Part shown: piece by piece, positions 1 through 8,751 of the stretch | Layout: every line of letters starts with the position of its first letter | How positions within the stretch are numbered: the first letter of the stretch is position 1 | Assembly: GCF_021129175.1 (NCBI RefSeq) | Contig: NZ_JAJOHV010000020.1 | Coordinates: forward strand, 1 to 64,000 | Direction of reading: 5' to 3' | Length of the DNA: 64,000 bases | Source: Chromobacterium piscinae | Lineage (GTDB): Bacteria > Pseudomonadota > Gammaproteobacteria > Burkholderiales > Chromobacteriaceae | Made by a program: the position numbers and the translations under genes | Notes under the pieces: generated by a model | The model's input: only the letters and a program-made list of their open reading frames with translations | Database searches by the model: none | What the model was told of the DNA's origin: nothing

Positions 1-855
1 TGCCTGGGCCGGCTGTGGGGCGCCGCGCCGGCCGGCTTGGCGCGGCTGGCCGCCGCCGAAGCCGGCCTGGACGCCGAAAGTGGCGACTGGCTGTTCGCCG
101 ATCCGGTGCATTTGAGGGTGGATCGCGACCGGGCGCTGCTGGCCGATGTGGGTGTGATGCAGGTGAGCCAGGACGAAGCCGTCAAGCTGACGGATGCCTT
201 GAGCCGACACTTTGGCGAAGATGGCCTGAGTTTTCATCCGGCGACGCCGGGGCGCTGGCTGTTGCGATCCGACAAGCCGCTGCGCGCGCGTTTCACGCCG
301 CTGTGGGACGTGGTGGGAGAGGACATCAACCGCCACCTGCCGCAAGGCGATGACGGCCTGGCCTGGAGCCGGATGCTGAACGAGCTGCAGATGCTGCTGT
401 ACACCCACCCAGCCAACGACGAGCGCGAAATGCGCGGCGAGCTGGCCGTCAACAGCGTGTGGCTGTGGGGCGAGGGCGAACCCGGTACGTGGCGCGCGCC
501 CGCGGCCAGACTGCTGGCCGACGACGAGGCGCTGCGCCTGTTGGCGGAACGTTCCGGCATGCGCGTAGACGCCGCGCCGTTCGCCTTCGAAGGCCTGGAG
601 CCTGGCGATGATTGCCTGCTGGCGCTGGACGCGCTGCAGGCCGCCGCGCAGTATCGCGACGCTTGGGGCTGGCGTGAAATGCTGGAGAGACTGGAAGGCG
701 ATTGGTTCGCGCCCATGCTGTCCGCGCTGCGCCAGCGCAAGCTGGAGCAACTGACGCTGATCGCCACCGGCCCGGCCGGCTTCGAGCTGACGCTCAAGCC
801 GTCCGACCTGTGGAAGTTCTGGAAACGCGCGCTGCCGCTGGCGGCGCTGTACTAG
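1..855 (+). CDS. RpfE-like / phosphoglycerate-mutase-fold protein (5' partial)
   Basis: The frame is open to the first base, so the N-terminus lies outside the window. At least 284 residues are visible, ending in WKFWKRALPLAALY. It resembles the conserved protein found beside recJ in many beta- and gamma-proteobacteria (RpfE of Xanthomonas, COG4255), distantly related to cofactor-independent phosphoglycerate mutase. That assignment rests on remembered similarity and on the recJ neighbour 8 bp downstream. I see no complete catalytic motif in the visible part. Enzymatic activity is unproven in the family; a structural or regulatory role is equally possible. Confidence 0.6.
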   Translation, partial: CLGRLWGAAPAGLARLAAAEAGLDAESGDWLFADPVHLRVDRDRALLADVGVMQVSQDEAVKLTDALSRHFGEDGLSFHPATPGRWLLRSDKPLRARFTPLWDVVGEDINRHLPQGDDGLAWSRMLNELQMLLYTHPANDEREMRGELAVNSVWLWGEGEPGTWRAPAARLLADDEALRLLAERSGMRVDAAPFAFEGLEPGDDCLLALDALQAAAQYRDAWGWREMLERLEGDWFAPMLSALRQRKLEQLTLIATGPAGFELTLKPSDLWKFWKRALPLAALY

Positions 856-863
856 AAGAAGAC

Positions 864-2552
864 ATGTCGCAAATCGTCACTCGAGAAGTGCCCGCCGAAC
901 TGCAGCACAAGCTGCTTGGCCAAGGGCTGACCCCGCTGCAGGCGCGGCTGTACGCCGCCCGCGGCATCTCCGACAGCGAAGAGCTGGATTACGGCCTGAA
1001 AGGCCTGCTGCCGTATCAAAACCTGAAGAATGCCGAGGCGATGGCCTGCCGGCTGGCCGACGCCATCGCCGCCAAGCAGCGCCTGCTGGTGGTGGCCGAC
1101 TACGACGCAGACGGCGCGACCGCCTGCGCGGTAGCGGTGAAGGGATTGTCGATGCTGGGCGCCACCATAAGCTTCATCGTGCCTAACCGCTTCGAGTACG
1201 GTTACGGCCTGACGCCGGAGATCGTCGAGTTGGCGGCGCAGAAGCGGCCTGACATCATCGTCACCGTCGACAACGGCATCGCCAGCGTGGCTGGGGTGGA
1301 AGCGGCCAAGGCGCGGGGCATCGAGGTGCTGGTGACCGACCACCACTTGCCGGGCGACACTCTGCCGGACGCCTTGATTGTCAATCCCAACCAGCCCGGC
1401 TGCGAATTTCCGTCCAAGAATCTGGCCGGCGTCGGCGTGATGTTCTACGTGCTGATGGCCTTGCGGGTGGAGATGCGCCGGCGCGGCGTGTTCGACGAGC
1501 AGACCCAGCCCAATCTGGGCGTGCTGCTGGATCTGGTGGCGCTGGGCACGGTGGCCGATGTGGTGCGGCTGGACCGCAACAACCGCACCTTGGTGGAGAA
1601 TGGCCTGAAACGGATGCGGGCCGGGCGGATGGCGCCGGGCATCGCCGCCTTGTTCCGGGTCGCGGGCCGCGCCCACTACAAAGCCAATACCTTTGATCTT
1701 GGCTTCACGCTGGGTCCGCGGCTGAATGCGGCCGGCCGGCTGGACGACATGAGCCTGGGCATCGCCTGCCTGTTGGCGAGCAATGAAGAGCAGGCGGTGC
1801 GGCTAGCCCAAGAGCTGGACAAGCTCAACCGCGAGCGGCGCGGCATCGAGGCGGGCATGCAGGATGAGGCGCTGGCGGCGTTGTCCGGCATCGACGCAGG
1901 CAACCGCTACACGCTGACCCTGTACCGCGACGACTGGCACCAAGGCGTGGTGGGCATTGTTGCCTCGCGGCTGAAGGAGCGCTTCCACCGGCCCGTCATT
2001 GTGTTCGCGCCCGGAGACGAGGGCGAGATCAAGGGCTCCGGCCGCTCGATCCCCGGCTTTCACCTGCGCGACGCGCTTGACCTGGTCTACAAGCGCCACC
2101 CGGGCCTGATCCTGAAGTTTGGCGGCCACGCGATGGCGGCCGGCCTGAGCCTGGACGAAAGCCGCTTTTCCGAATTTCAGCAAGCCTTCGAAGCGGTGGC
2201 GCGCGAGCTGATGGATGAGAAGCAACTGACCCGGATGATAGAAACCGACGGCAGCCTGCCGGCGCGGGACGTCAACTTGCAGCTGGCCGAGACGCTGGCT
2301 GCCGAGGTGTGGGGGCAGGGCTTCCCGGTGCCGTACTTCCACGACCAGTTCATGGTGGTGAACCAGAAGCTGGTGGGCGACAAGCACCTGAAGCTGCGGC
2401 TGGCGCGCGAAGGCTGCGAATTCGACGCGATGCTGTTCAACCACGCCGACTGGCTGCCGGACCGCATCCAAGCGGTGTACCAGCTGATCGCCAATGAATG
2501 GCAGGGGCGCAAGGAGCTGCAAGTGTATCTGCAGCATTGGGCGGCCGCTTGA
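864..2552 (+). CDS. recJ: Single-stranded-DNA-specific exonuclease RecJ
   Basis: 562 residues from ATG 864, the usual RecJ length. RecJ degrades single-stranded DNA 5' to 3' in the cytoplasm during RecF-pathway recombination, mismatch repair and base-excision repair. The DHH-phosphoesterase motifs are all visible: VADYDADGATA near residue 75, TVDNG near 135, TDHHLPGD near 160 and the DHHA1 motif FGGHAMAAG near 425. An open frame extends upstream into the rpfE-like gene, but only ATG 864 gives a RecJ-like N-terminus. The stop codon overlaps the TTG start of the next gene, suggesting translational coupling. Confidence 0.96.
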   Translation: MSQIVTREVPAELQHKLLGQGLTPLQARLYAARGISDSEELDYGLKGLLPYQNLKNAEAMACRLADAIAAKQRLLVVADYDADGATACAVAVKGLSMLGATISFIVPNRFEYGYGLTPEIVELAAQKRPDIIVTVDNGIASVAGVEAAKARGIEVLVTDHHLPGDTLPDALIVNPNQPGCEFPSKNLAGVGVMFYVLMALRVEMRRRGVFDEQTQPNLGVLLDLVALGTVADVVRLDRNNRTLVENGLKRMRAGRMAPGIAALFRVAGRAHYKANTFDLGFTLGPRLNAAGRLDDMSLGIACLLASNEEQAVRLAQELDKLNRERRGIEAGMQDEALAALSGIDAGNRYTLTLYRDDWHQGVVGIVASRLKERFHRPVIVFAPGDEGEIKGSGRSIPGFHLRDALDLVYKRHPGLILKFGGHAMAAGLSLDESRFSEFQQAFEAVARELMDEKQLTRMIETDGSLPARDVNLQLAETLAAEVWGQGFPVPYFHDQFMVVNQKLVGDKHLKLRLAREGCEFDAMLFNHADWLPDRIQAVYQLIANEWQGRKELQVYLQHWAAA

Positions 2553-3106
2553 GCGGCAAGGACGAGATCGCGCCGGCTAAATTGCGGGTGCTGACCGGCG
2601 GGCCCGGCGCGGGCAAGACGTCATTGCTGGCGACGCTGCAAGCCATGGGCTACCCGGCGCTGGATGAAGCTGGCCGGGCCATCATCCAGGACCAGCAGCG
2701 GATAGGCGGGAACGCGCTGCCCTGGACCGACCCGAGCGCGTTCGCGGAGCTGATGCTGAGCTGGGACATGAGGAATGTCCGCCTGGCGGAGCGGGAGGCA
2801 GGGTCGGTGTTTCTGGATCGCGGCATCCCGGATGTCATCGGCTATCTCGAGCTGACTGGGCTGCAGGTTCCCGCCCACTTGGAGAAGGCCGCTAGCGTTT
2901 TTCGCTACGATCAAGTGTTTCTATTGCGGCCTTGGCCGGAGATTTTCGCGCAGGACAGCGAGCGCAGGCAGACCTGGGAAGAGGCGGTGCGCACCTGCGA
3001 GGCGATGGAGCGTGTTTATGCCCGCCTGGGATATCCATTGACGGAAGTGCCGCAAGGCACGCTGGAGCAGCGGGCGGCTTTTGTAATCAATCAGATGGGC
3101 AAGTAG
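2549..3106 (+). CDS. AAA-family P-loop ATPase/kinase-like protein
   Basis: 185 residues if TTG 2549 is the start; this codon overlaps the recJ stop (TTGA). The P-loop GGPGAGKTS lies at residues 17-25. A later FLDRGIPD segment resembles the Asp-Arg motif of nucleoside-kinase-like AAA_28 ATPases. No downstream effector domain is visible, so it is probably a small-molecule or nucleotide kinase or NTPase of unknown substrate. An in-frame start farther upstream (2498) would lie inside recJ and has no support. It is probably co-transcribed with recJ and rmuC. Confidence 0.75.
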   Translation: MSGKDEIAPAKLRVLTGGPGAGKTSLLATLQAMGYPALDEAGRAIIQDQQRIGGNALPWTDPSAFAELMLSWDMRNVRLAEREAGSVFLDRGIPDVIGYLELTGLQVPAHLEKAASVFRYDQVFLLRPWPEIFAQDSERRQTWEEAVRTCEAMERVYARLGYPLTEVPQGTLEQRAAFVINQMGK

Positions 3107-3133
3107 CGCGGCTTGCGCGAATGGGGTGTTTCG

Positions 3134-4705
3134 ATGGAAATGTTGGTGATCGGCCTGTTGCTGGGCCTGCTGGGCGGCGGCGCCGCGGCCTGGGCCGCGC
3201 GCGGACGGAGCGTCAGGGATCTTGAGTCGCTGCGGCAGCAGACCGCGGGCTTGCAGGCGCAGCTGGATGCGCTGCGGCCGCAGCTGGAAGAGGCGAGAGG
3301 CCGGGAGCAGGAGGCGGGCAGGGCCTTGCAGGCGCAAAGCCAGCAATTGGCCGACAGCCAGACCCAATTGGGCGCTTACGTCGCCCGAGCCCAGCGCGTG
3401 CCGGAGCTGGAAAAGCAGCTGCAGGAGCGAGAACAGACGGTGGCGGCCGCGCAGCGCGAGTTGCGCGAATTGGCCGCGCAGTTGGCGGCGCGCGAGGAGC
3501 AAGGCCGGGTGCTGGAGGCGTTGGAGTCGCGCAGCCTGCAGCAGGGGCAGGACATCGTGCGTCTGAGCGCGCGCGAGCAGGAACTGGCCACGCAACTGGA
3601 CAACGAGCGCCGCCAGAGCCAGGAAAAACTGGCCTTGTTGATGGAGGCGCGCCAGACATTGTCCGACCAGTTCAAGGCGCTGGCCGGCGACATCCTGGAA
3701 GAAAAATCCAAGCGTTTCACCGAACAGAACCAGCAAAACCTGGGCACGCTGCTGAACCCGCTGCACGAGCGCATCCAGAACTTCGGCAAGCTGGTGCAGG
3801 ATACCTATGACAAGGACAGCAAGGAGCGGCTGACGCTGGAAACCGAGTTGAAACGCCTGCAGGAGCTTAACACCCGCCTGGGCGACGATGCCGTGGCGCT
3901 GACCAACGCCCTGACCGGCGCCAACAGCAAGGCGCAGGGCACCTGGGGCGAGATGGTGTTGGAAAAAGTGTTGGAAACCTCCGGCCTGACCAAGGACCGC
4001 GAGTACCGGGTGCAGGTGTCCGACACGCTGGAAACCGACGACGGCAACAAGCGCTACCAGCCGGACGTGGTGATAGACCTGCCGGAGGGCAAGCAGCTGG
4101 TGGTGGACTCCAAGGTGTCCTTGAACGCCTATGTGCGCTACACCGCCGCCGATAGCGACGACGCGCGCGAGGCCGAACTAAAGGGCCACATCGCCGCCAT
4201 CCGCGCCCATATCCGTTCGCTGTCGGAAAAGCGCTATCAGGACCTGTACAAGCTGAACACCTTGGATTTCGTGTTCATGTTCATTCCGGTGGAGCCTGCC
4301 TATCTGCTGGCGGTGCAGCACGACATGAGCCTGTTCAACGAAGCGTTCGAACGCCGCATCATGATCGTCGGCCCCAGCACGCTGCTGGCAACGCTGCGCA
4401 CGGTCGCCAGCATCTGGCGCTATGAGTACCAGAACCAGAACGCGCAGGAGATCGCGCGCCAGGGCGGGGCGATGTACGACAAATTCGTCGGCTTCGTCGC
4501 CAATATGGAAAAGCTGGGCAAGCAGCTGGATACCAGCCGCGACACCTTCTCCGACGCGATGAAACAGCTGTCCAGCGGCCGCGGCAATCTGATGACCAGC
4601 GCGGAGAAGCTGCGCAAGCTCGGCATCCGCAACAACAAGCAGCTGGCTGCGCAGCTGAGGCTGGAAGGCGGAGAAGATGTGGAAGAGGAAGCCGGCGAGG
4701 AGTGA
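3134..4705 (+). CDS. rmuC: DNA recombination protein RmuC
   Basis: 523 residues from ATG 3134; a TTG 21 bp upstream is also in frame, but 3134 opens directly into the membrane helix (residues 2-19). A long coiled coil rich in Gln, Glu and Arg follows (about 25-200). Then comes the conserved RmuC nuclease-like domain with GTWGEMVLEKVLE, YQPDVVIDLPEGKQLVVDSKVS and DFVFMFIPVEPAYL. The VVDSK segment matches the PD-(D/E)xK-type core. RmuC limits recombination at short inverted repeats and is a membrane-anchored putative nuclease. It follows recJ and the P-loop gene in the same direction. Confidence 0.95.
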   Translation: MEMLVIGLLLGLLGGGAAAWAARGRSVRDLESLRQQTAGLQAQLDALRPQLEEARGREQEAGRALQAQSQQLADSQTQLGAYVARAQRVPELEKQLQEREQTVAAAQRELRELAAQLAAREEQGRVLEALESRSLQQGQDIVRLSAREQELATQLDNERRQSQEKLALLMEARQTLSDQFKALAGDILEEKSKRFTEQNQQNLGTLLNPLHERIQNFGKLVQDTYDKDSKERLTLETELKRLQELNTRLGDDAVALTNALTGANSKAQGTWGEMVLEKVLETSGLTKDREYRVQVSDTLETDDGNKRYQPDVVIDLPEGKQLVVDSKVSLNAYVRYTAADSDDAREAELKGHIAAIRAHIRSLSEKRYQDLYKLNTLDFVFMFIPVEPAYLLAVQHDMSLFNEAFERRIMIVGPSTLLATLRTVASIWRYEYQNQNAQEIARQGGAMYDKFVGFVANMEKLGKQLDTSRDTFSDAMKQLSSGRGNLMTSAEKLRKLGIRNNKQLAAQLRLEGGEDVEEEAGEE

Positions 4706-4778
4706 TCGCCGGCAGTGGCTTGGCGGTGTGAAAGTACATTATCATGCCGCTTTCTTGTTTTCCTAGCTGAAGGCAGTC

Positions 4779-5876
4779 ATGACCAAGATCCGGGTGGGTT
4801 TGATTTTCGGCGGACAATCGTCCGAGCACGAAGTGTCTTTGCAGTCGGCCAGGAATATCCTGGAAGCGATCGATGGCGACCGCTTCGATGTGTCGTTGAT
4901 CGGCGTGGACAAACAGGGACGGTGGCATGTCAGCCATTTGTCCAACTACCTGTTGAATGCGGACGATCCTGCGCGCATCGCGCTGCGGGAGTCCGGTGAA
5001 AACCTGGCGCTGGTGCCGGGCGAGCAATCAGGCCAATTGCGCGCGGCTGCCGACGCCTCGCCGCTGGCGCAGATCGACGTGGCTTTCCCCATCGTCCATG
5101 GTTCGCTGGGGGAGGATGGCTGTTTGCAAGGCTTGCTCCGGATGGCCAATATTCCTTTTGTCGGCGCCGGCGTGTTGGGTTCGGCAGTTTGCATGGATAA
5201 AGATGTGGCCAAGCGATTGCTGCGGGACGCCGGTTTGCGAGTAGCGCCCTTTGTCGCATTGACTCGCGTCAAGGCTGCGCAGGCTGACATTGCAGCCATC
5301 GTCGAGGAATTGGGACTGCCACTGTTTGTCAAACCTGCCAACCAGGGTTCATCCGTAGGTGTGAGCAAGGTGAAGCGCGCCGAGGATTTGCGCGCCGCAC
5401 TGGACGAGGCGTTCCGCTACGATCATAAGGTTCTGGTGGAGCAAGCGGTCATCGGCAGGGAAATCGAGTGCGCGGTGCTTGGCAATGAGCACCCCCAGGC
5501 CAGCGGTTGCGGCGAAATTGTGCTCAATGACGAATTTTATGCCTACGACACCAAGTATCTGAATGAAAGCGGCGCTCGCGTAGCGGTGCCTGCCGATATT
5601 CCCGATGATGCCTGCCAGCGCATCCGCGACATCGCCATTCAGGCTTTTCAAGCGTTGGAGTGCGGCGGCATGGCGCGGGTGGACGTATTCCTGACGCCGG
5701 AGGGCGAGGTCGTGATCAATGAGTTGAACACGCTGCCCGGCTTCACCAACATCAGCATGTATCCCAAGCTTTGGCAGGCCGCGGGCATGTCGTATCGCGA
5801 CCTGATCACGGCGCTGATCGAGCTGGCGCTGGAGCGAGGCCGTCTGGACGACAGTTTGATCCGCAGCCATACCTGA
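4779..5876 (+). CDS. ddl: D-alanine--D-alanine ligase
   Basis: 365 residues from ATG 4779, preceded by GAAGGC. It makes D-Ala-D-Ala for peptidoglycan precursors in the cytoplasm, using ATP. The N-terminus has [14 protein letters not shown], followed by the ATP-grasp elements [15 protein letters not shown] and [16 protein letters not shown], and the C-terminal [11 protein letters not shown] that binds Mg-ADP and substrate. Length and the omega-loop insertion fit the longer DdlA class rather than the DdlB of the division cluster. It stands alone here, not among mur genes. Confidence 0.96.
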   Translation: MTKIRVGLIFGGQSSEHEVSLQSARNILEAIDGDRFDVSLIGVDKQGRWHVSHLSNYLLNADDPARIALRESGENLALVPGEQSGQLRAAADASPLAQIDVAFPIVHGSLGEDGCLQGLLRMANIPFVGAGVLGSAVCMDKDVAKRLLRDAGLRVAPFVALTRVKAAQADIAAIVEELGLPLFVKPANQGSSVGVSKVKRAEDLRAALDEAFRYDHKVLVEQAVIGREIECAVLGNEHPQASGCGEIVLNDEFYAYDTKYLNESGARVAVPADIPDDACQRIRDIAIQAFQALECGGMARVDVFLTPEGEVVINELNTLPGFTNISMYPKLWQAAGMSYRDLITALIELALERGRLDDSLIRSHT

Positions 5877-5886
5877 GTCTCAGCTA

Positions 5887-5910
5887 GCGCCGTGCGCAAT
5901 GGCACGGCGC
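5887..5910 (+). terminator. Hairpin after ddl
   Basis: A perfect 9-bp stem (GCGCCGTGC / GCACGGCGC) with a GCAATG loop starts 10 bp after the ddl stop. No T-run follows, so termination by this hairpin alone is uncertain. It lies between the convergent ddl and antiporter genes. Confidence 0.45.
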
Positions 5911-5946
5911 GGTTGATTGGCAGAGCAGGGCGGTCCTAGTCCATGG

Positions 5947-6954
5947 CTAAAAACAGGCAACAATCGCCCAAGCGAAAACCCCATACAAGCCGCCAACCAT
6001 CACCAAGGCGCGTCCGTCCACCGCGCCGCGTCGGAAGTTGAACCACAGGAAGGCGACCGCCAATGCGGTAACCGCGCCTGCCACCAGCAACGGTCCGTCA
6101 AGCAGCCAGGGCGTGAAGATGAGCCCCAATGCGCTGGGAATAGTGGCTTGAATCATCATTGAGCCGGAAATGTTGGCTAGCGCCAGCCGTTCCTTTCCTT
6201 GGCGCACCCAAATCAGCGCATTCATGATTTCCGGCAGCTCAGTCGCAACCGGGCTAAGCAGCAAGGCGGTCAGATGCGGGGACCAGCCCATGGCCAGGCC
6301 GATGGCTTCAAGCTGGCCGACAAAGGTATGGGAAGCCAGTCCGATGACGATTAAAGCCAGCAGCGTTTGGAGAATTGGCCAGCCCAAGGAAGATTCGCCG
6401 GCTGACGGGCGGATTTTCAATGGTTCAAGTTCTTCCTCATCCGGCGCGGTTTCCGCATCCCGTATCTCACGCCAGACATAGACGACGTAAGCAGCCAAAA
6501 ACGCCAAGCCAAGCCAAGGTTTGATAGCAAAAGCAAACAGGCCGAGTCCAACCTTCAGCGCGAATACGCCGAAGAAAACAGCCTGATCCCGGCTGAGCCC
6601 GGCATGGTCCGCCTGCGTTTGCCCGGAAGAGCGTCCCAATCGCTTTCGATTCAAGAGAAGAGCCAGTCCGACAACGGCATAGGCTAGGGTAGCCAAAACC
6701 AAGGGCCCGCCCATCGCTGAGCCAACACCAAGGCTTTTCTGCTCAGGCGTGCTGCCGAATGCAACAGCCATCAGCGTCACCGCGCACTCAGGCAATGCGG
6801 TTCCAAGCGCCGCAAGCACCGAGCCGATGGCCGTGGCGCCTAGATTCAATCGGCGGCCCAGCCATTCCACACCATTGACGAAATACTCGCAGGCGACATA
6901 GATCGCGCCGGCGGACAGGAAAAACAGAGCAAGCGTGACAAACATGAAAACCAT
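5947..6954 (-). CDS. Sodium/calcium-type cation antiporter (CaCA family)
   Basis: 335 residues if it starts at ATG 6954, where the first membrane helix (MFVTLALFFLSAG) begins; upstream in-frame Met codons give an unlikely hydrophilic extension. The two inverted alpha-repeats that define the CaCA superfamily are present: GTALPECAVTLMAV in the N-terminal half and VATELPEIMNALIW in the C-terminal half. A charged, acidic cytoplasmic loop (ETAPDEEELEPL) separates them. About ten membrane helices are expected. It should exchange Ca2+, Na+ or H+ across the inner membrane; ion preference cannot be read from sequence. No clear ribosome-binding site distinguishes the possible starts. Confidence 0.85.
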   Translation of the reverse strand: MVFMFVTLALFFLSAGAIYVACEYFVNGVEWLGRRLNLGATAIGSVLAALGTALPECAVTLMAVAFGSTPEQKSLGVGSAMGGPLVLATLAYAVVGLALLLNRKRLGRSSGQTQADHAGLSRDQAVFFGVFALKVGLGLFAFAIKPWLGLAFLAAYVVYVWREIRDAETAPDEEELEPLKIRPSAGESSLGWPILQTLLALIVIGLASHTFVGQLEAIGLAMGWSPHLTALLLSPVATELPEIMNALIWVRQGKERLALANISGSMMIQATIPSALGLIFTPWLLDGPLLVAGAVTALAVAFLWFNFRRGAVDGRALVMVGGLYGVFAWAIVACF

Positions 6955-7377
6955 CCAGCCGGGCAAGCAAAAACCGATGGCGCGGGACACGGCTTGCCCG
7001 GCTGGCAAACGCATCGCGGCCAAAGGTCTTGCCTGGCTTGTCTTGCTCAAGTGATGCAAAGACAGAGCCGCCGGCGCCATGAGGCATGCGGCCTCAAGTT
7101 TGTTGACGCGGGCTTCCCGGATAGGCCGAGAATGGCTACTCCCCAATGACTGAGGGAGAGATGCTACCAGCTTTCACCAAGTAGTCATGGATGAGATTGT
7201 TTGTAGGTTGTTACATTGCTTATGATTCGCATAATCTATATTATGTCAAATCTTGTCAGTCAAATTATGGGCAAGATTGTGCCGGAAAATTTTTACGCGA
7301 CTGACACGATTCATGTCGCATGCACGCAACACTTTCGCGAAACTGACGTCATTCCCTGATTCAATGCTTGCCGTCAG
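6955..7377. other. Non-coding interval holding dif
   Basis: No gene is supported between the antiporter and the HTH gene. The first 190 bp can be read as an N-terminal extension of the antiporter, but it lacks hydrophobic character. From about 7190 the base composition drops to AT-rich around dif (7224-7251). Several short repeats of the ACTGAC/GTCAGT type follow at 7254-7350, and they may form the control region of the phage remnant. Confidence 0.5.
7224..7251 (+). other. Probable XerCD dif site
   Basis: The 28-bp stretch reads GATTCGCATAA, then TCTATA, then TTATGTCAAAT. From memory, the E. coli dif arms are GGTGCGCATAA and TTATGTTAAAT around TGTATA, so the XerD arm differs at one base and the XerC arm is nearly identical at its inner half. 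dif is where XerC/XerD resolve chromosome dimers at the replication terminus. Filamentous phages integrate at the same site. The inovirus-type genes that follow directly support this reading. Confidence 0.85.
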
Positions 7378-7839
7378 ATGAAGCACTACAACCCTGTGAC
7401 CACCTTTCCATGTCGCCCGGACGATCTGTACCGGGCGCTTTGCTTTGGCGACGTCCAGACCCTGGCCAACGAACTGGACGTCACTCCTCAGAAAATTGAG
7501 CGCTGGCGACGTGGCCGCGACCCCGTGCCGAAGCTGGTCTATCTCTACCTCATCAATCGCACCGGTACGACCCTAGGCAAGCAGTACGGCCCATTCCGAG
7601 ACTTCCAACTCAGCGACCGCGCCGACGCCCTGGTATGCCCAGGAACCGGCACCCGGATCAACTACGCCGAACTGCCGCTACTGGCCGAGTATCGACGGGC
7701 GCACCGGTTGGCACAGCAACAGGCGGAGCTGATTGAAAAGCTGATGAAGGAACGCGACTACTATCGCCAGAACTGCCATCAAGACGCCCGCTACGGCATG
7801 CTGCTAAGCGGCATCTTCAATCACAGAGATAAAGGCTAG
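7378..7839 (+). CDS. Phage-type helix-turn-helix protein
   Basis: 153 residues. A short HTH-like segment (LANELDVTPQKIERWRRGRDPVP, about residues 31-53, read in two parts) is followed by a C-terminal coiled stretch (AEYRRAHRLAQQQAELIEKLMKE). It is the first gene after the dif site and reads toward DUF2726. In this position it could be a phage regulator or a helper of replication. I do not recognise a named family. The ATG lacks a strong Shine-Dalgarno sequence. Confidence 0.65.
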   Translation: MKHYNPVTTFPCRPDDLYRALCFGDVQTLANELDVTPQKIERWRRGRDPVPKLVYLYLINRTGTTLGKQYGPFRDFQLSDRADALVCPGTGTRINYAELPLLAEYRRAHRLAQQQAELIEKLMKERDYYRQNCHQDARYGMLLSGIFNHRDKG

Positions 7840-7917
7840 CCCGGCCTTTTGCACACCATCAGGATTGGCAATGACAAAAAGGTAGAGAATGAAGGCTTTA
7901 CTTGCCGGAGTCCTATC

Positions 7918-8523
7918 ATGAGCTACCTACTACTTGTTTTTGTACTGCTGCTTCTGGTCCTTCTCGCCTTCATCGTTCTGGCCCTAAAGAAAACATCAGG
8001 TGCGCCACGCGCAGGCCATGCCCAGGCCAGTAAAAGCCGCTTCTTTCTCAAAAGGAGGCAGTTGCTGACGGGCCGCGAGATCGATTGCTACAAGCTGTTG
8101 GTCAAGGAGTTGGGGCCGGACTTCATCGTGTTCCCGCAAGTCACCTTCAGCCAGATTCTCAACGTGACGGGCGGCACGCAGTCCGAAAACAGAAAGCTGT
8201 GGATGACCATGAGCCAGAAAGTGGCTGATTTCGTCATCTGCAAAGACGACCTCACCATGTTGGCCATCTTGGAATTGGATGACCGGTCGCACCAGGGCAA
8301 GCAAGACAAGGACCGCGCGCGGGATGGCGTTGTTGAAAGCGTCGGCCTGAAGGCGCTGCGGATTGCCGGCCCGGCGAAGCAAGAGGATATCGCACGGATC
8401 GTCATGAGGCTGCGCGGCATGGCCAACCCGCAGGCAATGGCGGCAGGCGTGACGTTACAGCCCCCTGCCCCGCGGCGTGATTCGGTTCCGTTGCGCGCCG
8501 TGGAGCGGGATACTGGACGATAA
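7918..8523 (+). CDS. DUF2726 protein, membrane-anchored, nuclease-like fold
   Basis: 201 residues from ATG 7918, with GGAG 9 bp upstream. Residues 2-23 form one membrane helix (MSYLLLVFVLLLLVLLAFIV), after which a DUF2726 domain follows. The KVADFVICKDD ... LAILELDDRSH segment resembles the core of PD-(D/E)xK nucleases, the clan to which DUF2726 is usually assigned. The C-terminus is Pro/Arg-rich and looks unstructured. Such genes are common beside filamentous-phage remnants and plasmid fragments. A decayed second copy of its 3' part lies at about 17410-17582. Confidence 0.75.
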   Translation: MSYLLLVFVLLLLVLLAFIVLALKKTSGAPRAGHAQASKSRFFLKRRQLLTGREIDCYKLLVKELGPDFIVFPQVTFSQILNVTGGTQSENRKLWMTMSQKVADFVICKDDLTMLAILELDDRSHQGKQDKDRARDGVVESVGLKALRIAGPAKQEDIARIVMRLRGMANPQAMAAGVTLQPPAPRRDSVPLRAVERDTGR

Positions 8524-8527
8524 CAAA

Positions 8528-8546
8528 AGCGGGGCTGTGCCCCGCT
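8528..8546 (-). terminator. Hairpin between DUF2726 and zinc-ribbon genes
   Basis: Stem AGCGGGGC / GCCCCGCT with a TGT loop. Read on the minus strand it is followed by TTTTGTTA, so it can end transcription of the small minus-strand gene at 8557-8751. It may also act on the plus strand. Confidence 0.6.
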
Positions 8547-8556
8547 GTGGTACTGA

Positions 8557-8751
8557 CTAATTTGAAGATCGCTTAATCCATTTCAGACCTGGCTCCAGGT
8601 TATCCTCTCCGGCCGCCGCTCGGCAGGCAGGCTTGTCTGCGTGATAAAGAGCCCTTCCTACGCCATCAGCCACATCTCTCCCTTTTCCTTGAATATATTG
8701 CCCATTTATCGGCTTTCCGCAGTGTGCGCACAGCTTCGGTGGGATACTCAT
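8557..8751 (-). CDS. Small hypothetical protein with Cys pair
   Basis: 64 residues. A CAHCGKPI motif near the N-terminus and a further Cys in KPACRAAAG suggest a half zinc-ribbon or a metal-binding knuckle. It has its own downstream hairpin and stands opposite to DUF2726. No family is recognised. Position within the island suggests phage or plasmid origin. Coding is plausible because a clean motif and a terminator coincide, but the protein is short. Confidence 0.5.
   Translation of the reverse strand: MSIPPKLCAHCGKPINGQYIQGKGRDVADGVGRALYHADKPACRAAAGEDNLEPGLKWIKRSSN

Noticed and set aside
852-1676. Long minus-strand frame opposite recJ
   Set aside because: His/Gln-rich composition is typical for the antisense of a GC-rich gene; no motif or start site.
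702-2552. Longer recJ frame starting at 702
   Set aside because: It runs inside the rpfE-like gene; RecJ similarity starts at 864.
7254-7350. Short ACTGAC/GTCAGT repeats as a CRISPR array
   Set aside because: Units are too short and irregularly spaced, and there are no cas genes.
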